Shown one piece after another: positions 24,542 through 33,947 of a stretch of 64,000 nt of DNA. Under the pieces are notes generated by a model. It was not told the origin of the DNA. It saw only the letters and a list, made by a program, of their open reading frames with translations, and made no database searches. How positions within the stretch are numbered: the first letter of the stretch is position 1; each line of letters starts with the position of its first letter. The position numbers and the translations under genes are program-made. Location of the stretch: the NCBI RefSeq assembly GCF_003075395.1, contig NZ_QDFV01000002.1, positions 682,001-746,000 on the forward strand, in the 5' to 3' direction. This DNA is from Microbacterium sp. TPD7012. Lineage in GTDB: Bacteria; Actinomycetota; Actinomycetes; Actinomycetales; Microbacteriaceae.

Positions 24542-24943
24542 ATGGACATCACGAGCTTCTACCCCGTGCTGATGGTCGACGACGTCGCCGAAGCCGCGGG
24601 CTTCTATCGAGACGAGCTCGACTTCGAGACGACCTTCGAGACCGACTGGTACGTGAGCCTGTGCTTCGAGGGCGGCGAGCTCGCGATCCTCGACCGGCGG
24701 CATGAGACGATCCCCGCCGGTTTCCGTGAGCCGGTGCGAGGACTGCTGCTCAACGTCGAGGTCGCCGATGCCACCGCCGAGCATGCCCGGCTGGTGGGGG
24801 AGCGCGAGCTCCCCGAACGCCTCACGCTGCGCGACGAGGCCTTCGGCCAGCGGCACTTCATCGTCGAGGCGCCGGGCGGCGTGCTCATCGACGTGATCGA
24901 GCCGATCGAGCCGGCACCCGAGTTCGCCGCCGCGTTCGCCTGA
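24542..24943 (+). CDS. VOC family (glyoxalase/bleomycin-resistance-like) protein
   Basis: 133 residues with two beta-alpha-beta-beta-beta modules: [23 protein letters not shown] with [19 protein letters not shown], and [21 protein letters not shown] with [22 protein letters not shown]. The E of the last block and the acidic residue of the first are candidate metal ligands. The reaction is not predictable from sequence. GGGG precedes the ATG at 24542. A TetR regulator is encoded divergently, suggesting that expression is inducible by a small molecule. Confidence 0.88.
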   Translation: MDITSFYPVLMVDDVAEAAGFYRDELDFETTFETDWYVSLCFEGGELAILDRRHETIPAGFREPVRGLLLNVEVADATAEHARLVGERELPERLTLRDEAFGQRHFIVEAPGGVLIDVIEPIEPAPEFAAAFA

Positions 24944-24952
24944 GATCTGCTC

Positions 24953-24972
24953 GGCGACGGAGCCTCGTCGCC
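24953..24972. terminator. Short hairpin between convergent genes
   Basis: GGCGACG, six-base loop, CGTCGCC, filling the gap between the VOC gene and the convergent homocysteine methyltransferase gene. May stop transcription from both sides. Confidence 0.4.
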
Positions 24973-25908
24973 TCAGCCGGATTCCTGAGCGCTGAGCCGA
25001 CGCCACATCTCGGCGATATGGCGCACGTCGGTGCCGCAGCATCCGCCGATCACGCGCACAGCCGGCATCCGCTGCAGCAGCTCGACGGTGCGGGCGGCGA
25101 GTTCCTCCGGATCGCCGTCGTCGAGCTGCTCGGCTTCGTCGAGTTCCGCGTGCGACAGACGAGACGCGTTGGGACGGATGCCGATGATCCGCGCGGTGAC
25201 CGTCGGATCGATCGCGCGGTCGAGGTGCTCCGGATGCGCGCAGTTCAACAGATAGCCGTCCGGCGAGGCGGCCGCATCGACGAGGTCGATCGTCTCCGCC
25301 AGAGTGCGTCCCGAGGCGAGAAGCCCGTCGGTCTCCACGGTGAAGGAGATCTCGACCGGCATCCCGGCCTCGCGTGCGGCGCGGACGATGCCGATGGCCT
25401 CGGCGGGATCCGTGAGCGTGTACGCCGCGATGACGTGCACTCCGGCATCGCTGAGCGCCTGCACCTGCGCCCGGTGGTAGGCGAGTGCGTCGTCGGCTCC
25501 GCTGCGGGCGTCCCATGAGCCGGGTCGGTAGCCGTCGCCGCGGGGACCGATCACCCCGACGAGGCGGACCTCGGGCAGATCGCGGAAGTCCGCCGCGACA
25601 TCGTGGAGCAGGTCCACCGCGGCGACGTTGGATCTGCGGAGGGCTGCCGCGTCGTACCCCCGTCGCGCACCCCAGTCCGCGCTCGCCCGCCAGGTGGCGG
25701 ACTCGAGCCTCAGGCTGGCGCCGTGGGCGCGCGCGACCTCGGCGAACCCGCGGTAGTACTCCCGCAGCAGGCCACGGCCACGCTCGTCGTCGAGCAGCAC
25801 GAACGCGGCGAAGTCGGGAAGTTCGACGCCATGGTGGAAGATCAGGTCGGTCTCGAGACCGCCGTCGGTGACATAGCGGGCGCCTGCGGCCGCGTCGGAT
25901 GCGGACAT
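24973..25908 (-). CDS. Homocysteine S-methyltransferase family protein
   Basis: 311 residues. The TIM barrel begins YVTDGGLETDLIFHHGVELP, and the three zinc-binding cysteines are in GYLLNCAHPEHLD and VIGGCCGTDVRHI. Such enzymes move a methyl group from S-methylmethionine or S-adenosylmethionine to homocysteine, giving methionine (MmuM type). The nearby genes give no pathway. The start is placed at the ATG at 25908 behind GAAGGTGG; a GTG three codons upstream is possible. Confidence 0.9.
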   Translation of the reverse strand: MSASDAAAGARYVTDGGLETDLIFHHGVELPDFAAFVLLDDERGRGLLREYYRGFAEVARAHGASLRLESATWRASADWGARRGYDAAALRRSNVAAVDLLHDVAADFRDLPEVRLVGVIGPRGDGYRPGSWDARSGADDALAYHRAQVQALSDAGVHVIAAYTLTDPAEAIGIVRAAREAGMPVEISFTVETDGLLASGRTLAETIDLVDAAASPDGYLLNCAHPEHLDRAIDPTVTARIIGIRPNASRLSHAELDEAEQLDDGDPEELAARTVELLQRMPAVRVIGGCCGTDVRHIAEMWRRLSAQESG

Positions 25909-25962
25909 CGGATCCACCTTCTCGGGAGGTGCCTCCGGTCTACCAGAGAGCCGCCGGGATCG

Positions 25963-26484
25963 CTACGGGGCCGGTGACGACGGGCCCTGCTGCACACGAT
26001 GCCGGGCGAAGGCCGGAGCTCCCGCGCCGTGGCCCTGCACCCCGACCTGGTTCGCGGCCGTGAGGATCAGCGTCCACGCCGCCGTGAGCGACGCGATCAC
26101 GAGCAGCGTGCTGATGGCTGCCCCGGCACTCGCCGACGAGCGGATGTCGTCGGCGAGTGAGTTGTCGTCGGCCACGCCGACCTGGGCGGCGCACGAGACG
26201 ATGGCGAGGACGCCGATGAGGGCGAGGAGCAGGGCTGCGCATCGGAGGATGGTCTTCCGCCGACGCATCGCTCGCACCGACTCGACGCGGAGCGCGAGGG
26301 TCTCGTAGCACTGCGGGCATCGGACGCTGACCTCCGAGGGAGGATCGCCGTCGGCCGGGCGGCGCGCCCGCCAGACCTGCCCGCGGTACTCCCAGCTCAG
26401 ACTCCCCGGACGATCGCTCGACAGACCCCAGGTGTTCATCCGATGCAGCAGCGTGAACTCCTGTTCGTCGCCGGGATCCGTCAC
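25963..26484 (-). CDS. Hypothetical two-helix membrane protein
   Basis: About 173 residues, family not recognised. The N-terminal cytoplasmic part (LLHRMNTWGLSSDRPGSLSWEYRGQVW) ends with VRCPQCYETLALRVE, a single CPxC pair. Two transmembrane helices follow: ILRCAALLLALIGVLAIVSC and AGAAISTLLVIASLTAAWTLIL. The GTG at 26484 is taken as start because the longer frame enters the terminator of the purine permease gene. Ribosome site is poor, so the start is uncertain. Confidence 0.6.
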   Translation of the reverse strand: MTDPGDEQEFTLLHRMNTWGLSSDRPGSLSWEYRGQVWRARRPADGDPPSEVSVRCPQCYETLALRVESVRAMRRRKTILRCAALLLALIGVLAIVSCAAQVGVADDNSLADDIRSSASAGAAISTLLVIASLTAAWTLILTAANQVGVQGHGAGAPAFARHRVQQGPSSPAP

Positions 26485-26501
26485 GACGACGAGCGTAAGA
26501 C

Positions 26502-26535
26502 GGAGGGGGCGGATGCCGCAGCATCCGCCCCCTCC
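26502..26535 (-). terminator. Perfect 15-bp terminator hairpin of the purine permease gene
   Basis: GGAGGGGGCGGATGC, loop CGCA, GCATCCGCCCCCTCC. It stands 15 bases past the minus-strand permease stop, and on that strand is followed by GTCTT. Confidence 0.75.
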
Positions 26536-26549
26536 TTCATATCGGGATA

Positions 26550-28028
26550 TCAGATCCCGATGCCGAACAGCGCCTCGATCGGGCCCCGCGCGAAGAAGAT
26601 CAGGAAGCCCGCGCCGACCACCCACAGCAGGGGGCTGATGCTCTTGGCCTTGCCGGAGAACGCGTGGATGAGCACCCAGCTGACGAAGCCCGCGCCGATG
26701 CCGTTGGCGATCGAGTAGGTCAGCGGCATGACCGACACGGTGAGGAAGACCGGGAGCAGCACGCGGAAGTCGCCGAAGTCGATGTGGCGGATCTGCGCCA
26801 TCATCATCGCACCCACGATGATCAGCGCGGCAGCGGCGATCTCGGTCGGCACGATCGACGTGAGCGGCGTCAGGAACATCGCGAGCAGGAAGACGACGCC
26901 GGTGACGACGTTGGCGAGGCCGGTGCGCGCCCCTTCGCCGATGCCCGCACCCGACTCGATGAACACGGTGCTCGAGGAGGACGAGGTCGCGCCGCCGGCG
27001 ATCGCGCCGACACCCTCGACGATCAGTGCGGACTTGATGCGGGGGAAGTCGCCGTTGTCATCGGCGAGGTTCGCCTCCTTGGCCAGGCCAGTCATGGTGC
27101 CCATGGCGTCGAAGAAGTTCGTGAAGAGCAGTGTGAAGACGATCATGACCAGCGCGACGACGCTGACCTTGCCGAAATCGAACGTGAAGTCGACGGCGCC
27201 GACCAGGCTGAGGTCCGGAACGCTCACAGGCGAGCCGTTCAGCGCGGGAACGGTCAGCCCCCAGCCGCCGGGGTTGACGACATTCCCCTCGTCGTCGAAG
27301 CCGCGCGGGCCGATGTGCCAGATCGCCTCGACGATCACGGCGAGCACCGTGCCGCCGACGAGTCCGATCAGCATGCCGCCCTTGATCCGCAGCGCCACCA
27401 GGATGCCGGTGAGCAGGAGCGTGATCACGAAGAGCAGGCTCGGCACGGTCGCCACCGAGCCGTTCACGCCGAGGCCGACCGGGGGAGAGGAGGCGCCCGT
27501 CGCGGTGACGAAGCCGGAGTTGACGAAGCCGATGAAGGCGATGAACAGGCCGATTCCGACCGTGATCGCGATCTTCAGCTGGAAGGGGACCGCGTCGAAG
27601 ATCGCCTTCCGCAGTCCTGTGGCCGCGAGCAGCACGATGATGACACCGTTGATCATCACGAGCGCCATCGCCTCGGGCCAGGTGACCTGGCCGACCACCG
27701 AGAAGGCCACGAAGGCGTTGATGCCGAGACCTGCCGCGAAGCCGAACGGCAGGCGCGTGACGAGTCCGAACAGGATCGTCATCACACCGGCGGTGAGGGC
27801 GGTGGCAGCTCCCACGGCGTTGAAGGCGAGCATGTCGCCCGCGACATCGGGTTTGCCCGACAGGATGATCGGGTTCAGGATCACGATGTACGCCATCGTG
27901 ACGAACGTCACCAGGCCGCCGCGGATCTCGGTGCCGACCGTGGATCCTCGCTTGCTGATCTCGAAGTAGCGATCGAGAGCGCTCGCGGGCTCAGTGGGCG
28001 CGTGGGCGGGGGACGGGGCAGTTGTCAT
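26550..28028 (-). CDS. NCS2 family nucleobase permease (AzgA-like, hypoxanthine/guanine/adenine)
   Basis: 492 residues, about 13-14 transmembrane segments. LDRYFEISKRGSTVGTEIRGGLVTFVTMAYI is the AzgA-type opening. Family blocks FGFAAGLGINAFVAFSV, FFDAMGTMTGLAKEANL and GATSSSSSTVFIESGAGIGEGARTGLANV are present; the Asp of FFDAMGT and the Glu of FIESGAG lie in the proton/substrate pathway. It imports purine bases by proton symport. purN and purH lie nearby on the other strand, so salvage and synthesis genes are clustered. It ends at a strong hairpin. Confidence 0.93.
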   Translation of the reverse strand: MTTAPSPAHAPTEPASALDRYFEISKRGSTVGTEIRGGLVTFVTMAYIVILNPIILSGKPDVAGDMLAFNAVGAATALTAGVMTILFGLVTRLPFGFAAGLGINAFVAFSVVGQVTWPEAMALVMINGVIIVLLAATGLRKAIFDAVPFQLKIAITVGIGLFIAFIGFVNSGFVTATGASSPPVGLGVNGSVATVPSLLFVITLLLTGILVALRIKGGMLIGLVGGTVLAVIVEAIWHIGPRGFDDEGNVVNPGGWGLTVPALNGSPVSVPDLSLVGAVDFTFDFGKVSVVALVMIVFTLLFTNFFDAMGTMTGLAKEANLADDNGDFPRIKSALIVEGVGAIAGGATSSSSSTVFIESGAGIGEGARTGLANVVTGVVFLLAMFLTPLTSIVPTEIAAAALIIVGAMMMAQIRHIDFGDFRVLLPVFLTVSVMPLTYSIANGIGAGFVSWVLIHAFSGKAKSISPLLWVVGAGFLIFFARGPIEALFGIGI

Positions 28029-28105
28029 CGGGGGAACCTCCGGAGAAGACGCTATCGTGTCGTCCGACCAGCGCGCGCCCCCAGGAGGTGAGCGGGAACT
28101 CGTCG

Positions 28106-28111
28106 TAGTCT
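28106..28111 (+). promoter_or_regulatory. -10-like box for the PerM gene
   Basis: TAGTCT nine bases before the ATG at 28121. No ribosome site is visible, which suggests a very short or absent leader. Confidence 0.4.
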
Positions 28112-28120
28112 CGATTCGAT

Positions 28121-29512
28121 ATGCAACGCCTCCTCGTCGCGCTCCTCGCCGCCTTCGACGCCGCCATCGCCGCCGCGGTCGGCCTCGCCGTGCTCCTGGC
28201 GCCGCTGACGCTGCTCTGGACGCTGGCGTTCGGCGTCACCGCCGACTGGGGTGCGCTCTGGCCGCTCACCGGCACCCTGTGGGAGTTCGGTCACGGAGTG
28301 CCGCTCGCGGTGACGATCCCCGACGAGCTCATCGTCGCGCTCGGCCTCCCGACCGAAGCCGCGAGCTTCGCCGTGTCGATCACCCCGCTCGCATTCCTGC
28401 TGTTCACCCTGCTGTTCGCCGCACGCTCCGGCAAGCGTGCCGCGACCGCCGGCGCCTGGCTCCTCGGCGCGCTCTCCGGCTCGGCCGTCTTCGCCCTCAT
28501 CGCGACCGGCGTCGCGCTCAGCACAGAGCTCGCGGCGGCGCAGACCCCCCTGTTCCTGGCGATCCTCCTCCCGCCTGCGGTGTACCTCGTCGGCGCGATG
28601 TGCGGCGGAGTCCGCGTCGCCTGGGAGGAGGGCGACGGGGGCCTGCTGGATCGCATCCACGACGCGCTCGACGCCAGGGAGGACTGGGCGGCGGTCCCGG
28701 CCGCGATCGTGCGCGGCACGGCCATCGTCATCGTCGCCGTGACGGGCGCGGCGGCCACGGCGCTCGCCGTGATGATCGCGCTGCGCGGCGGGGAGGTCGT
28801 CGCCCTGTTCCAGGCGGCCCGCGTCGACGTGCTCGGGCTGACGGTCATGACGCTCGGCCAGCTCGTCTACCTGCCGACGCTGATCGTGTGGGTGGCGTCC
28901 TGGATCGCGGGACCGGGTTTCGCGGTCGGCGCCGGGACCGCGGTGTCGCCGGCGGGCACGCAGCTGGGAGTGGTCCCCGGCATCCCGGTCTTCGGCCTGC
29001 TCCCGGAGAACAGCTCGATCTGGATGCTGATCATCGTGCTCGTGCCGATCGCCGCCGGTGCCTTCGCCGGCTGGGCCGTCCGCTCCCGCCTGGTGTGGGA
29101 GGGCACGCCGCTCGGCATGTCCCAGCGAACGGTCATCGCACTCGGCATCGGCGCCGTGACCGCGGGGATCGCCGCGCTCGCCGCGGTGCTCGCCTCGGGG
29201 TCGATGGGACCGGGTCGACTGGCAGAGGTCGGGCCGTCGCCGCTCCCGTTCGCCCTCGCCCTGGGCGGCGAGGTGCTCCTCGGGGCCGCGATCCTGCTGC
29301 TGTCGCCGCGACATCGCGACGAGCTGGCGGAGGAGCGCACCGATCGGTGGCTGGCCGAGATGTCGGCCGAGCCGCTCGTGGACGGCGACCCGGCGCCGGC
29401 ATCCGACGCGGCACGCACCACCGGCCCCTCCCCGTTCGACGACACGGCGCCGCTGGACGACCTCCGCGGGTTCACGATCCCGAAGCGCGACCCCTCGGAC
29501 CGTCTCGACTGA
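28121..29512 (+). CDS. PerM/DUF6350 family membrane protein
   Basis: 463 residues with about ten hydrophobic segments, from ALLAAFDAAIAAAVGLAVLLAPLTLLWT at the start to ALALGGEVLLGAAILLL near residue 390. The C-terminal tail is cytoplasmic, acidic and Pro-rich. WEFGHGVPLAVTIPDELIV and WVASWIAGPGFAVGAGTAVSP (the G-P-G-F-x-V-G-x-G motif) are typical of DUF6350. The homologue PerM in Mycobacterium helps maintain the divisome during infection (known). The position directly upstream of purN is common in Actinobacteria. Confidence 0.88.
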   Translation: MQRLLVALLAAFDAAIAAAVGLAVLLAPLTLLWTLAFGVTADWGALWPLTGTLWEFGHGVPLAVTIPDELIVALGLPTEAASFAVSITPLAFLLFTLLFAARSGKRAATAGAWLLGALSGSAVFALIATGVALSTELAAAQTPLFLAILLPPAVYLVGAMCGGVRVAWEEGDGGLLDRIHDALDAREDWAAVPAAIVRGTAIVIVAVTGAAATALAVMIALRGGEVVALFQAARVDVLGLTVMTLGQLVYLPTLIVWVASWIAGPGFAVGAGTAVSPAGTQLGVVPGIPVFGLLPENSSIWMLIIVLVPIAAGAFAGWAVRSRLVWEGTPLGMSQRTVIALGIGAVTAGIAALAAVLASGSMGPGRLAEVGPSPLPFALALGGEVLLGAAILLLSPRHRDELAEERTDRWLAEMSAEPLVDGDPAPASDAARTTGPSPFDDTAPLDDLRGFTIPKRDPSDRLD

Positions 29513-29562
29513 TGCCCTCGGACGACGGCGGATGCGAGGCGGGAGCACTGCCCGCGCCCCGG

Positions 29563-29568
29563 TAGACT
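29563..29568 (+). promoter_or_regulatory. -10 box of a leaderless promoter (purN)
   Basis: TAGACT six bases before the GTG at 29575. Confidence 0.6.
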
Positions 29569-29574
29569 GGGCGC

Positions 29575-30162
29575 GTGCTCACGGTCGCCGTTCTCATCTC
29601 GGGCACCGGCTCGAACCTTCGCGCCCTCCTCGAGGCCGCTCGTCACCCCGATTTCCCCGCCAGGGTCGTCGTGGTCGGCGCCGACCGCGAAGCCGACGGG
29701 CTGGCGCACGCCGAGGAGTTCGGCATCCCCAGCTTCACGGTGCCGTGGCACGAGCACGACAGTCGCGAGGCGTGGGGTGAAGAGCTCGGACGACAGCTCG
29801 CCGTCTGGACTCCGGATCTGGTCGTCCTCAGCGGGCTCATGCGCCTGCTGCCGCCGGCGCTGGTCGCGGAGTACTCGCCGCGGCTGCTGAACACGCACCC
29901 GGCGTTCCTCCCGGAGTTCCCGGGCGCCCACGGCGTTCGCGACGCGCTGGCCGCCGGCGTCGAGCAGACCGGTGCGAGCGTGATCGTGGTCGACGACGGT
30001 GTGGACACCGGACCGATCCTCGCGCAGGAACGCGTGCCGATCCTGCCCGGCGACACCGAGCACAGCCTGCACCAGCGCATCAAGCCCGTCGAGCGTCGAC
30101 TGCTCATCGACGTCGTGCGCGCCATCGCCACCGGCGAGCTCGCACTGACCCCCGCACCCTGA
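29575..30162 (+). CDS. purN: Phosphoribosylglycinamide formyltransferase
   Basis: 195 residues. It transfers the formyl group of 10-formyl-tetrahydrofolate to GAR, step three of IMP synthesis. [17 protein letters not shown] is the phosphate-binding loop, [16 protein letters not shown] the folate-contact region, and [25 protein letters not shown] followed by [15 protein letters not shown] contains the catalytic N-H-D triad. The GTG start follows a -10 box at six bases with no Shine-Dalgarno, so initiation is probably leaderless. purH follows 41 bases downstream with its own ribosome site. Confidence 0.96.
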   Translation: MLTVAVLISGTGSNLRALLEAARHPDFPARVVVVGADREADGLAHAEEFGIPSFTVPWHEHDSREAWGEELGRQLAVWTPDLVVLSGLMRLLPPALVAEYSPRLLNTHPAFLPEFPGAHGVRDALAAGVEQTGASVIVVDDGVDTGPILAQERVPILPGDTEHSLHQRIKPVERRLLIDVVRAIATGELALTPAP

Positions 30163-30203
30163 CAGCTTCCACCCGACGCACCTCACGCACGAAGGAGCCC
30201 ACC

Positions 30204-31811
30204 ATGGCCGGCCCCCGCCACGACCCCTCGCTCTACCGCGATCGCGACACCGTGCCGATCCGGCGCGCGCTCGTCTCGGTGAGCGACAAGACCGATCTGC
30301 TCGTGCTCGCCGAAGCGCTGGCCGCCGCCGGAGTGGAGATCGTCTCGACCGGATCGACGGCCGCGACGATCCGCGATGCGGGCTTCGACGTGACCGACGT
30401 CGCCGCCGTCACGGGCGTTGCGGAGATGCTCGACGGACGCGTGAAGACGCTGCACCCCAAGGTCCACGGCGGTCTGCTCGCCGACCTCCGTCTCGCGGAC
30501 CACGAGCGTCAGCTGCAGGAGCTCGACATCGCCCCGTTCGAGCTGGTCGTGGTGAACCTCTACCCGTTCGTCGAGACGGTCGCCTCCGGTGCCGTCGGCG
30601 ACGACGTCGTGGAGCAGATCGACATCGGCGGGCCGGCGATGGTGCGCGCCGCGGCGAAGAACCACGCCAACGTCGCGATCGTCGTCTCTCCCCAGTCCTA
30701 TCCCGCGGTCGTCGCGGCGATCGGCGAAGGCGGCACCTCGCTGTCGCAGCGCCGCGAACTCGCCGCCCGGGCGTTCGCGCACACCGCCTCCTACGACACC
30801 GCCGTCGCGCAGTGGTTCGCCGAGGGAACGCTCGGCGAGCCGGACGACCTGCCGGTGCACCTGACGATCCAGGCCGAGCGTCTCGCCACGCTGCGCTACG
30901 GCGAGAACTCGCACCAGCGCGCCGCGATCTACACGCGCGCCGGCGGCCACGGCATCGCGCAGGCGACGCAGCTCCAGGGCAAGGAGATGTCGTACAACAA
31001 CTACGTCGACGCGGATGCCGCGCTGCGTGCCGCCTACGACATGGTGAAGCCGGCCGTCGCGATCATCAAGCACGCGAACCCGTGCGGGATCGCCACCACC
31101 GCGCCGAACGCCCTCGACCCCATCGCCAGCGCCCACCTGCGCGCGCACGAGTGCGACCCGGTGTCGGCGTACGGCGGCGTGATCGCCGCCAACGGCACGG
31201 TGACCCTCAAGATGGCCGAGAACCTGAAGGACATCTTCACCGAGGTCATCGTCGCGCCCTCGTTCGAGCCGGCCGCGCTCGAGGTGTTCAAGGCGAAGAA
31301 GAACCTCCGCCTGCTGCAGCTGCCGGAGGACTGGCAGCAGGAGCGGATGGACGTGCGTCTGGTCTCCGGTGGCCTGTTGCTGCAGGACGCCGACCGCTTC
31401 CCCGACGACATCGGATCCGTCGCCGAGAACTGGGAGCTCGTCTCCGGTGAGCGTCCGAGCGATGACGAGATGGTCAACCTCATCTTCGCGTGGAAGGCGT
31501 GCCGCGCGGTGAAGTCCAACGCGATCGTGCTCGCGAAGGACAACGCCACGGTCGGCGTCGGCATGGGCCAGGTCAATCGCGTCGACTCGTGCCGCCTCGC
31601 GGTCGAGCGGGCGGGAGATCGCGCGGCCGGATCGGTCGCGGCGTCCGACGCGTTCTTCCCGTTCGCGGACGGCGCCCAGGTGCTCATCGACGCGGGTGTC
31701 ACGGCCATCGTGCAGCCGGGTGGGTCGGTGCGCGACGAAGAGGTCATCGATGCCGCTCGCAAGGCCGGTGTGACGATGTTCTTCACCGGGGAGCGGCACT
31801 TCTTCCACTGA
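30204..31811 (+). CDS. purH: Bifunctional AICAR transformylase / IMP cyclohydrolase
   Basis: 535 residues, the standard length. It performs the last two steps of IMP synthesis. The N-terminal cyclohydrolase (MGS-like) domain has [33 protein letters not shown] and [15 protein letters not shown]; residues about 210-535 form the transformylase domain, with [15 protein letters not shown], the catalytic K-H in [12 protein letters not shown], and [28 protein letters not shown]. Ribosome site AAGGAG is 9 bases before the ATG. It is downstream of purN and probably partly cotranscribed. Confidence 0.97.
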   Translation: MAGPRHDPSLYRDRDTVPIRRALVSVSDKTDLLVLAEALAAAGVEIVSTGSTAATIRDAGFDVTDVAAVTGVAEMLDGRVKTLHPKVHGGLLADLRLADHERQLQELDIAPFELVVVNLYPFVETVASGAVGDDVVEQIDIGGPAMVRAAAKNHANVAIVVSPQSYPAVVAAIGEGGTSLSQRRELAARAFAHTASYDTAVAQWFAEGTLGEPDDLPVHLTIQAERLATLRYGENSHQRAAIYTRAGGHGIAQATQLQGKEMSYNNYVDADAALRAAYDMVKPAVAIIKHANPCGIATTAPNALDPIASAHLRAHECDPVSAYGGVIAANGTVTLKMAENLKDIFTEVIVAPSFEPAALEVFKAKKNLRLLQLPEDWQQERMDVRLVSGGLLLQDADRFPDDIGSVAENWELVSGERPSDDEMVNLIFAWKACRAVKSNAIVLAKDNATVGVGMGQVNRVDSCRLAVERAGDRAAGSVAASDAFFPFADGAQVLIDAGVTAIVQPGGSVRDEEVIDAARKAGVTMFFTGERHFFH

Positions 31812-31839
31812 TCCGGGGCATCCACAGCGATGTCCGATT

Positions 31840-31861
31840 CCCGCCAGTCGATGTCGGCGGG
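31840..31861 (+). terminator. Weak hairpin after purH
   Basis: CCCGCC, ten-base loop, GGCGGG, 28 bases past the purH stop. Short stem and no T-run. Confidence 0.35.
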
Positions 31862-31879
31862 TCGTGACAGAGTGGGGGC

Positions 31880-33370
31880 ATGAGCCTCCCCCTGACCGAC
31901 TTCGACGAACGCTATCGGGCGATCAACGCCCGCGACACGCGCTTCGACGGGCAGTTCGTGACGGCGGTGCGCTCGACCGGCATCTACTGCCGGCCGAGCT
32001 GCCCCGCGCGCACGCCGAAACCGCAGAACGTCACGTTCTATCCGACGAGCGCGGCCGCCCACGAGGCCGGCTACCGTGCGTGCAAGCGCTGCCTGCCGGA
32101 GGCGGCTCCCGGCTCTCCCGCCTGGAACGTCCGCGGCGACACGGCGGCCAGAGCGATGCGTCTGATCGCCGACGGCGTGATCGAACGCGAAGGCGTGCCG
32201 GGGCTGGCTGCACGGCTCGGGTACTCCTCGCGTCACCTCACCCGACTGCTCAGCGCCGAGCTGGGCGCGGGTCCCCTCGCGCTGGCCAGGGCGCATCGGG
32301 CGCACACCGCGCGGATGCTCCTCGTCGGAACCGACATGCCGATCTCCGATGTCGCGTTCTCGGCCGGCTTCGCCAGCATCCGGCAGGGCAACGACACGAT
32401 CCGCGAGGTGTTCGGACTCACTCCCGGCGAGCTGCGTGCGCGCCGACGGTCGTCCGGCATCGAGGTCGCCTCCGGCGTGATCGACCTCGTGCTCCCGTAC
32501 CGCGGCCCGCTCGATGCCAGCGGCATCTTCGACTGGATGACGGCGCGGGCGCTGCCGGGGGTCGAGGAGGCGACGCCGACGTCGTTCTCCCGCCACCTGC
32601 GCATGAGCGGAGGTGCTGCCTGGTTCGAGGTGCGCCAAGATGCCGCCGAGCGCCTGCGCCTCCGCGCCCGCGTCGCACGGCTCTCCGACCTCGCGCCTCT
32701 CGTCGCGACCGTCCGCCGCATCTTCGACCTCGACGCCGACCCGATCGCCGTCGCCGAGGCTCTCTCCGCCCACCCTGAGGTCGCGCCGCTCGTGGCGCGC
32801 ACACCGGGCATCCGCGTTCCCGGATCGGCCGACCCGCACGAGATGCTGATCCGCGCCATGATCGGACAGCAGATCACCGTCGTGGCGGCGCGCACCGCGC
32901 TCAGCGGGCTCGCCGAGGCGCTGGGGGAGCGCACGGAGAGCGGTCTGCTCTTCCCGACGATGGCGGCGATCGCCGAGCGCGGCACCGAGGTGCTGCGCGG
33001 GCCGGCCGCCCGAATCCGAGCGATCACCGGAGCCGCCGCGGCCCTCGCAGACGGGTCCCTGCGCCTCACCGTCGGCGACGACGGAGCGGAGCAGCGCGCC
33101 GCGCTGCTCGCGATGCCGGGTATCGGTCCGTGGACCGCCGACTACGTGCGGATGCGGGTGCTCGGCGATCCCGACATCCTGCTCCCCGGAGACGTGGCGC
33201 TGCGCGCCGGTGCCGCGGCTTCCGGCCTCCCGGGCGAGCCCAAGGCGCTCACGGCCTGGGCAGAGCGCGCCGCCCCCTGGCGCAGCTACCTGAGCGCGCA
33301 TCTCTGGCGAGCCGCACCGATTCGCCCCGCCCGTATCACCCGAACCGTCACTTCGAAGGAGACATCATGA
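31880..33370 (+). CDS. Ada-AlkA fusion: methyl-phosphotriester sensor, AraC-type regulator and 3-methyladenine glycosylase
   Basis: 496 residues in three parts. Residues 1-80 are an Ada metal-binding domain with C37, C41, C68 and C71 in YCRPSC and ACKRC; C37 is the expected methyl acceptor. Residues 90-185 are an AraC-type double helix-turn-helix ([40 protein letters not shown]). Residues 195-496 are AlkA, with [18 protein letters not shown], the helix-hairpin-helix [18 protein letters not shown] and the catalytic Asp in [13 protein letters not shown]. It removes alkylated bases and switches on its own operon after methyl transfer. The stop overlaps the ogt start (ATGA). Confidence 0.95.
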   Translation: MSLPLTDFDERYRAINARDTRFDGQFVTAVRSTGIYCRPSCPARTPKPQNVTFYPTSAAAHEAGYRACKRCLPEAAPGSPAWNVRGDTAARAMRLIADGVIEREGVPGLAARLGYSSRHLTRLLSAELGAGPLALARAHRAHTARMLLVGTDMPISDVAFSAGFASIRQGNDTIREVFGLTPGELRARRRSSGIEVASGVIDLVLPYRGPLDASGIFDWMTARALPGVEEATPTSFSRHLRMSGGAAWFEVRQDAAERLRLRARVARLSDLAPLVATVRRIFDLDADPIAVAEALSAHPEVAPLVARTPGIRVPGSADPHEMLIRAMIGQQITVVAARTALSGLAEALGERTESGLLFPTMAAIAERGTEVLRGPAARIRAITGAAAALADGSLRLTVGDDGAEQRAALLAMPGIGPWTADYVRMRVLGDPDILLPGDVALRAGAAASGLPGEPKALTAWAERAAPWRSYLSAHLWRAAPIRPARITRTVTSKETS

Positions 33371-33864
33371 CCGCGATCATCCAGACCATCGACACCGCCG
33401 ACGGCCCCTTCACGATCCTCGTCGACGACCGGCAGCGCGTGCTCTCGTCCGGCTGGACGGCCGACGCCGACGCGATCGTCGGCCGACTGGCAGCCTCCGC
33501 CCGCCCTGAGGCGATCCGCGACGGAGAGACGGATGCCGCCGCTGCGGCCCTCGCCTACTATGCGGGGGACCTCTCCGCGATCGACGCGGTCGCCGTGAAG
33601 CAGACCGGAACGGCGCTGCAGCTCGCCGGCTGGGCCGAGCTGCGTGCGATCGACGCGGGAGAGCCCCTGACCTACACCTCGTTCGCAGCACGACTGGGCA
33701 ACCCACGTGCCGTGCGCGCCGCGGCATCCATCTGCGCGCGGAACGCACCGGCGCTGTTCGTGCCGTGCCACCGCGTGCTGCGCACCGACGGCAGCCTCGG
33801 CGGCTTCGCCTGGGGCCTCCCGGTCAAGGAGAGCCTGCTGGCCAGAGAGTCCTCCGCACGCTGA
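33367..33864 (+). CDS. ogt: Methylated-DNA--protein-cysteine methyltransferase
   Basis: 165 residues. A suicide enzyme that moves the methyl group of O6-methylguanine to its own C134, in [21 protein letters not shown] (PCHR motif). [20 protein letters not shown] is the DNA-binding helix with the arginine finger. The N-terminal domain is short and ordinary. The ATG overlaps the Ada-AlkA stop by four bases, so both are made from one message: in effect the two halves of E. coli Ada function plus AlkA are split over two coupled genes. Confidence 0.95.
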   Translation: MTAIIQTIDTADGPFTILVDDRQRVLSSGWTADADAIVGRLAASARPEAIRDGETDAAAAALAYYAGDLSAIDAVAVKQTGTALQLAGWAELRAIDAGEPLTYTSFAARLGNPRAVRAAASICARNAPALFVPCHRVLRTDGSLGGFAWGLPVKESLLARESSAR

Positions 33865-33947
33865 GATCTGCGTGACGATCACGTTACTTCTCGCGCCGTT
33901 CGGGCGATATGCCCGGATCAGGTGTCCCAGGGCGGCAGGATGGGCGC

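Noticed and set aside
33871..33883. CGTGA-CGA-TCACG palindrome upstream of the dipeptidase gene, considered as a CRP/GlxR site
   Set aside because: CRP-type sites need six bases between half-sites; here the spacer is three, and the arms are too short to be convincing.
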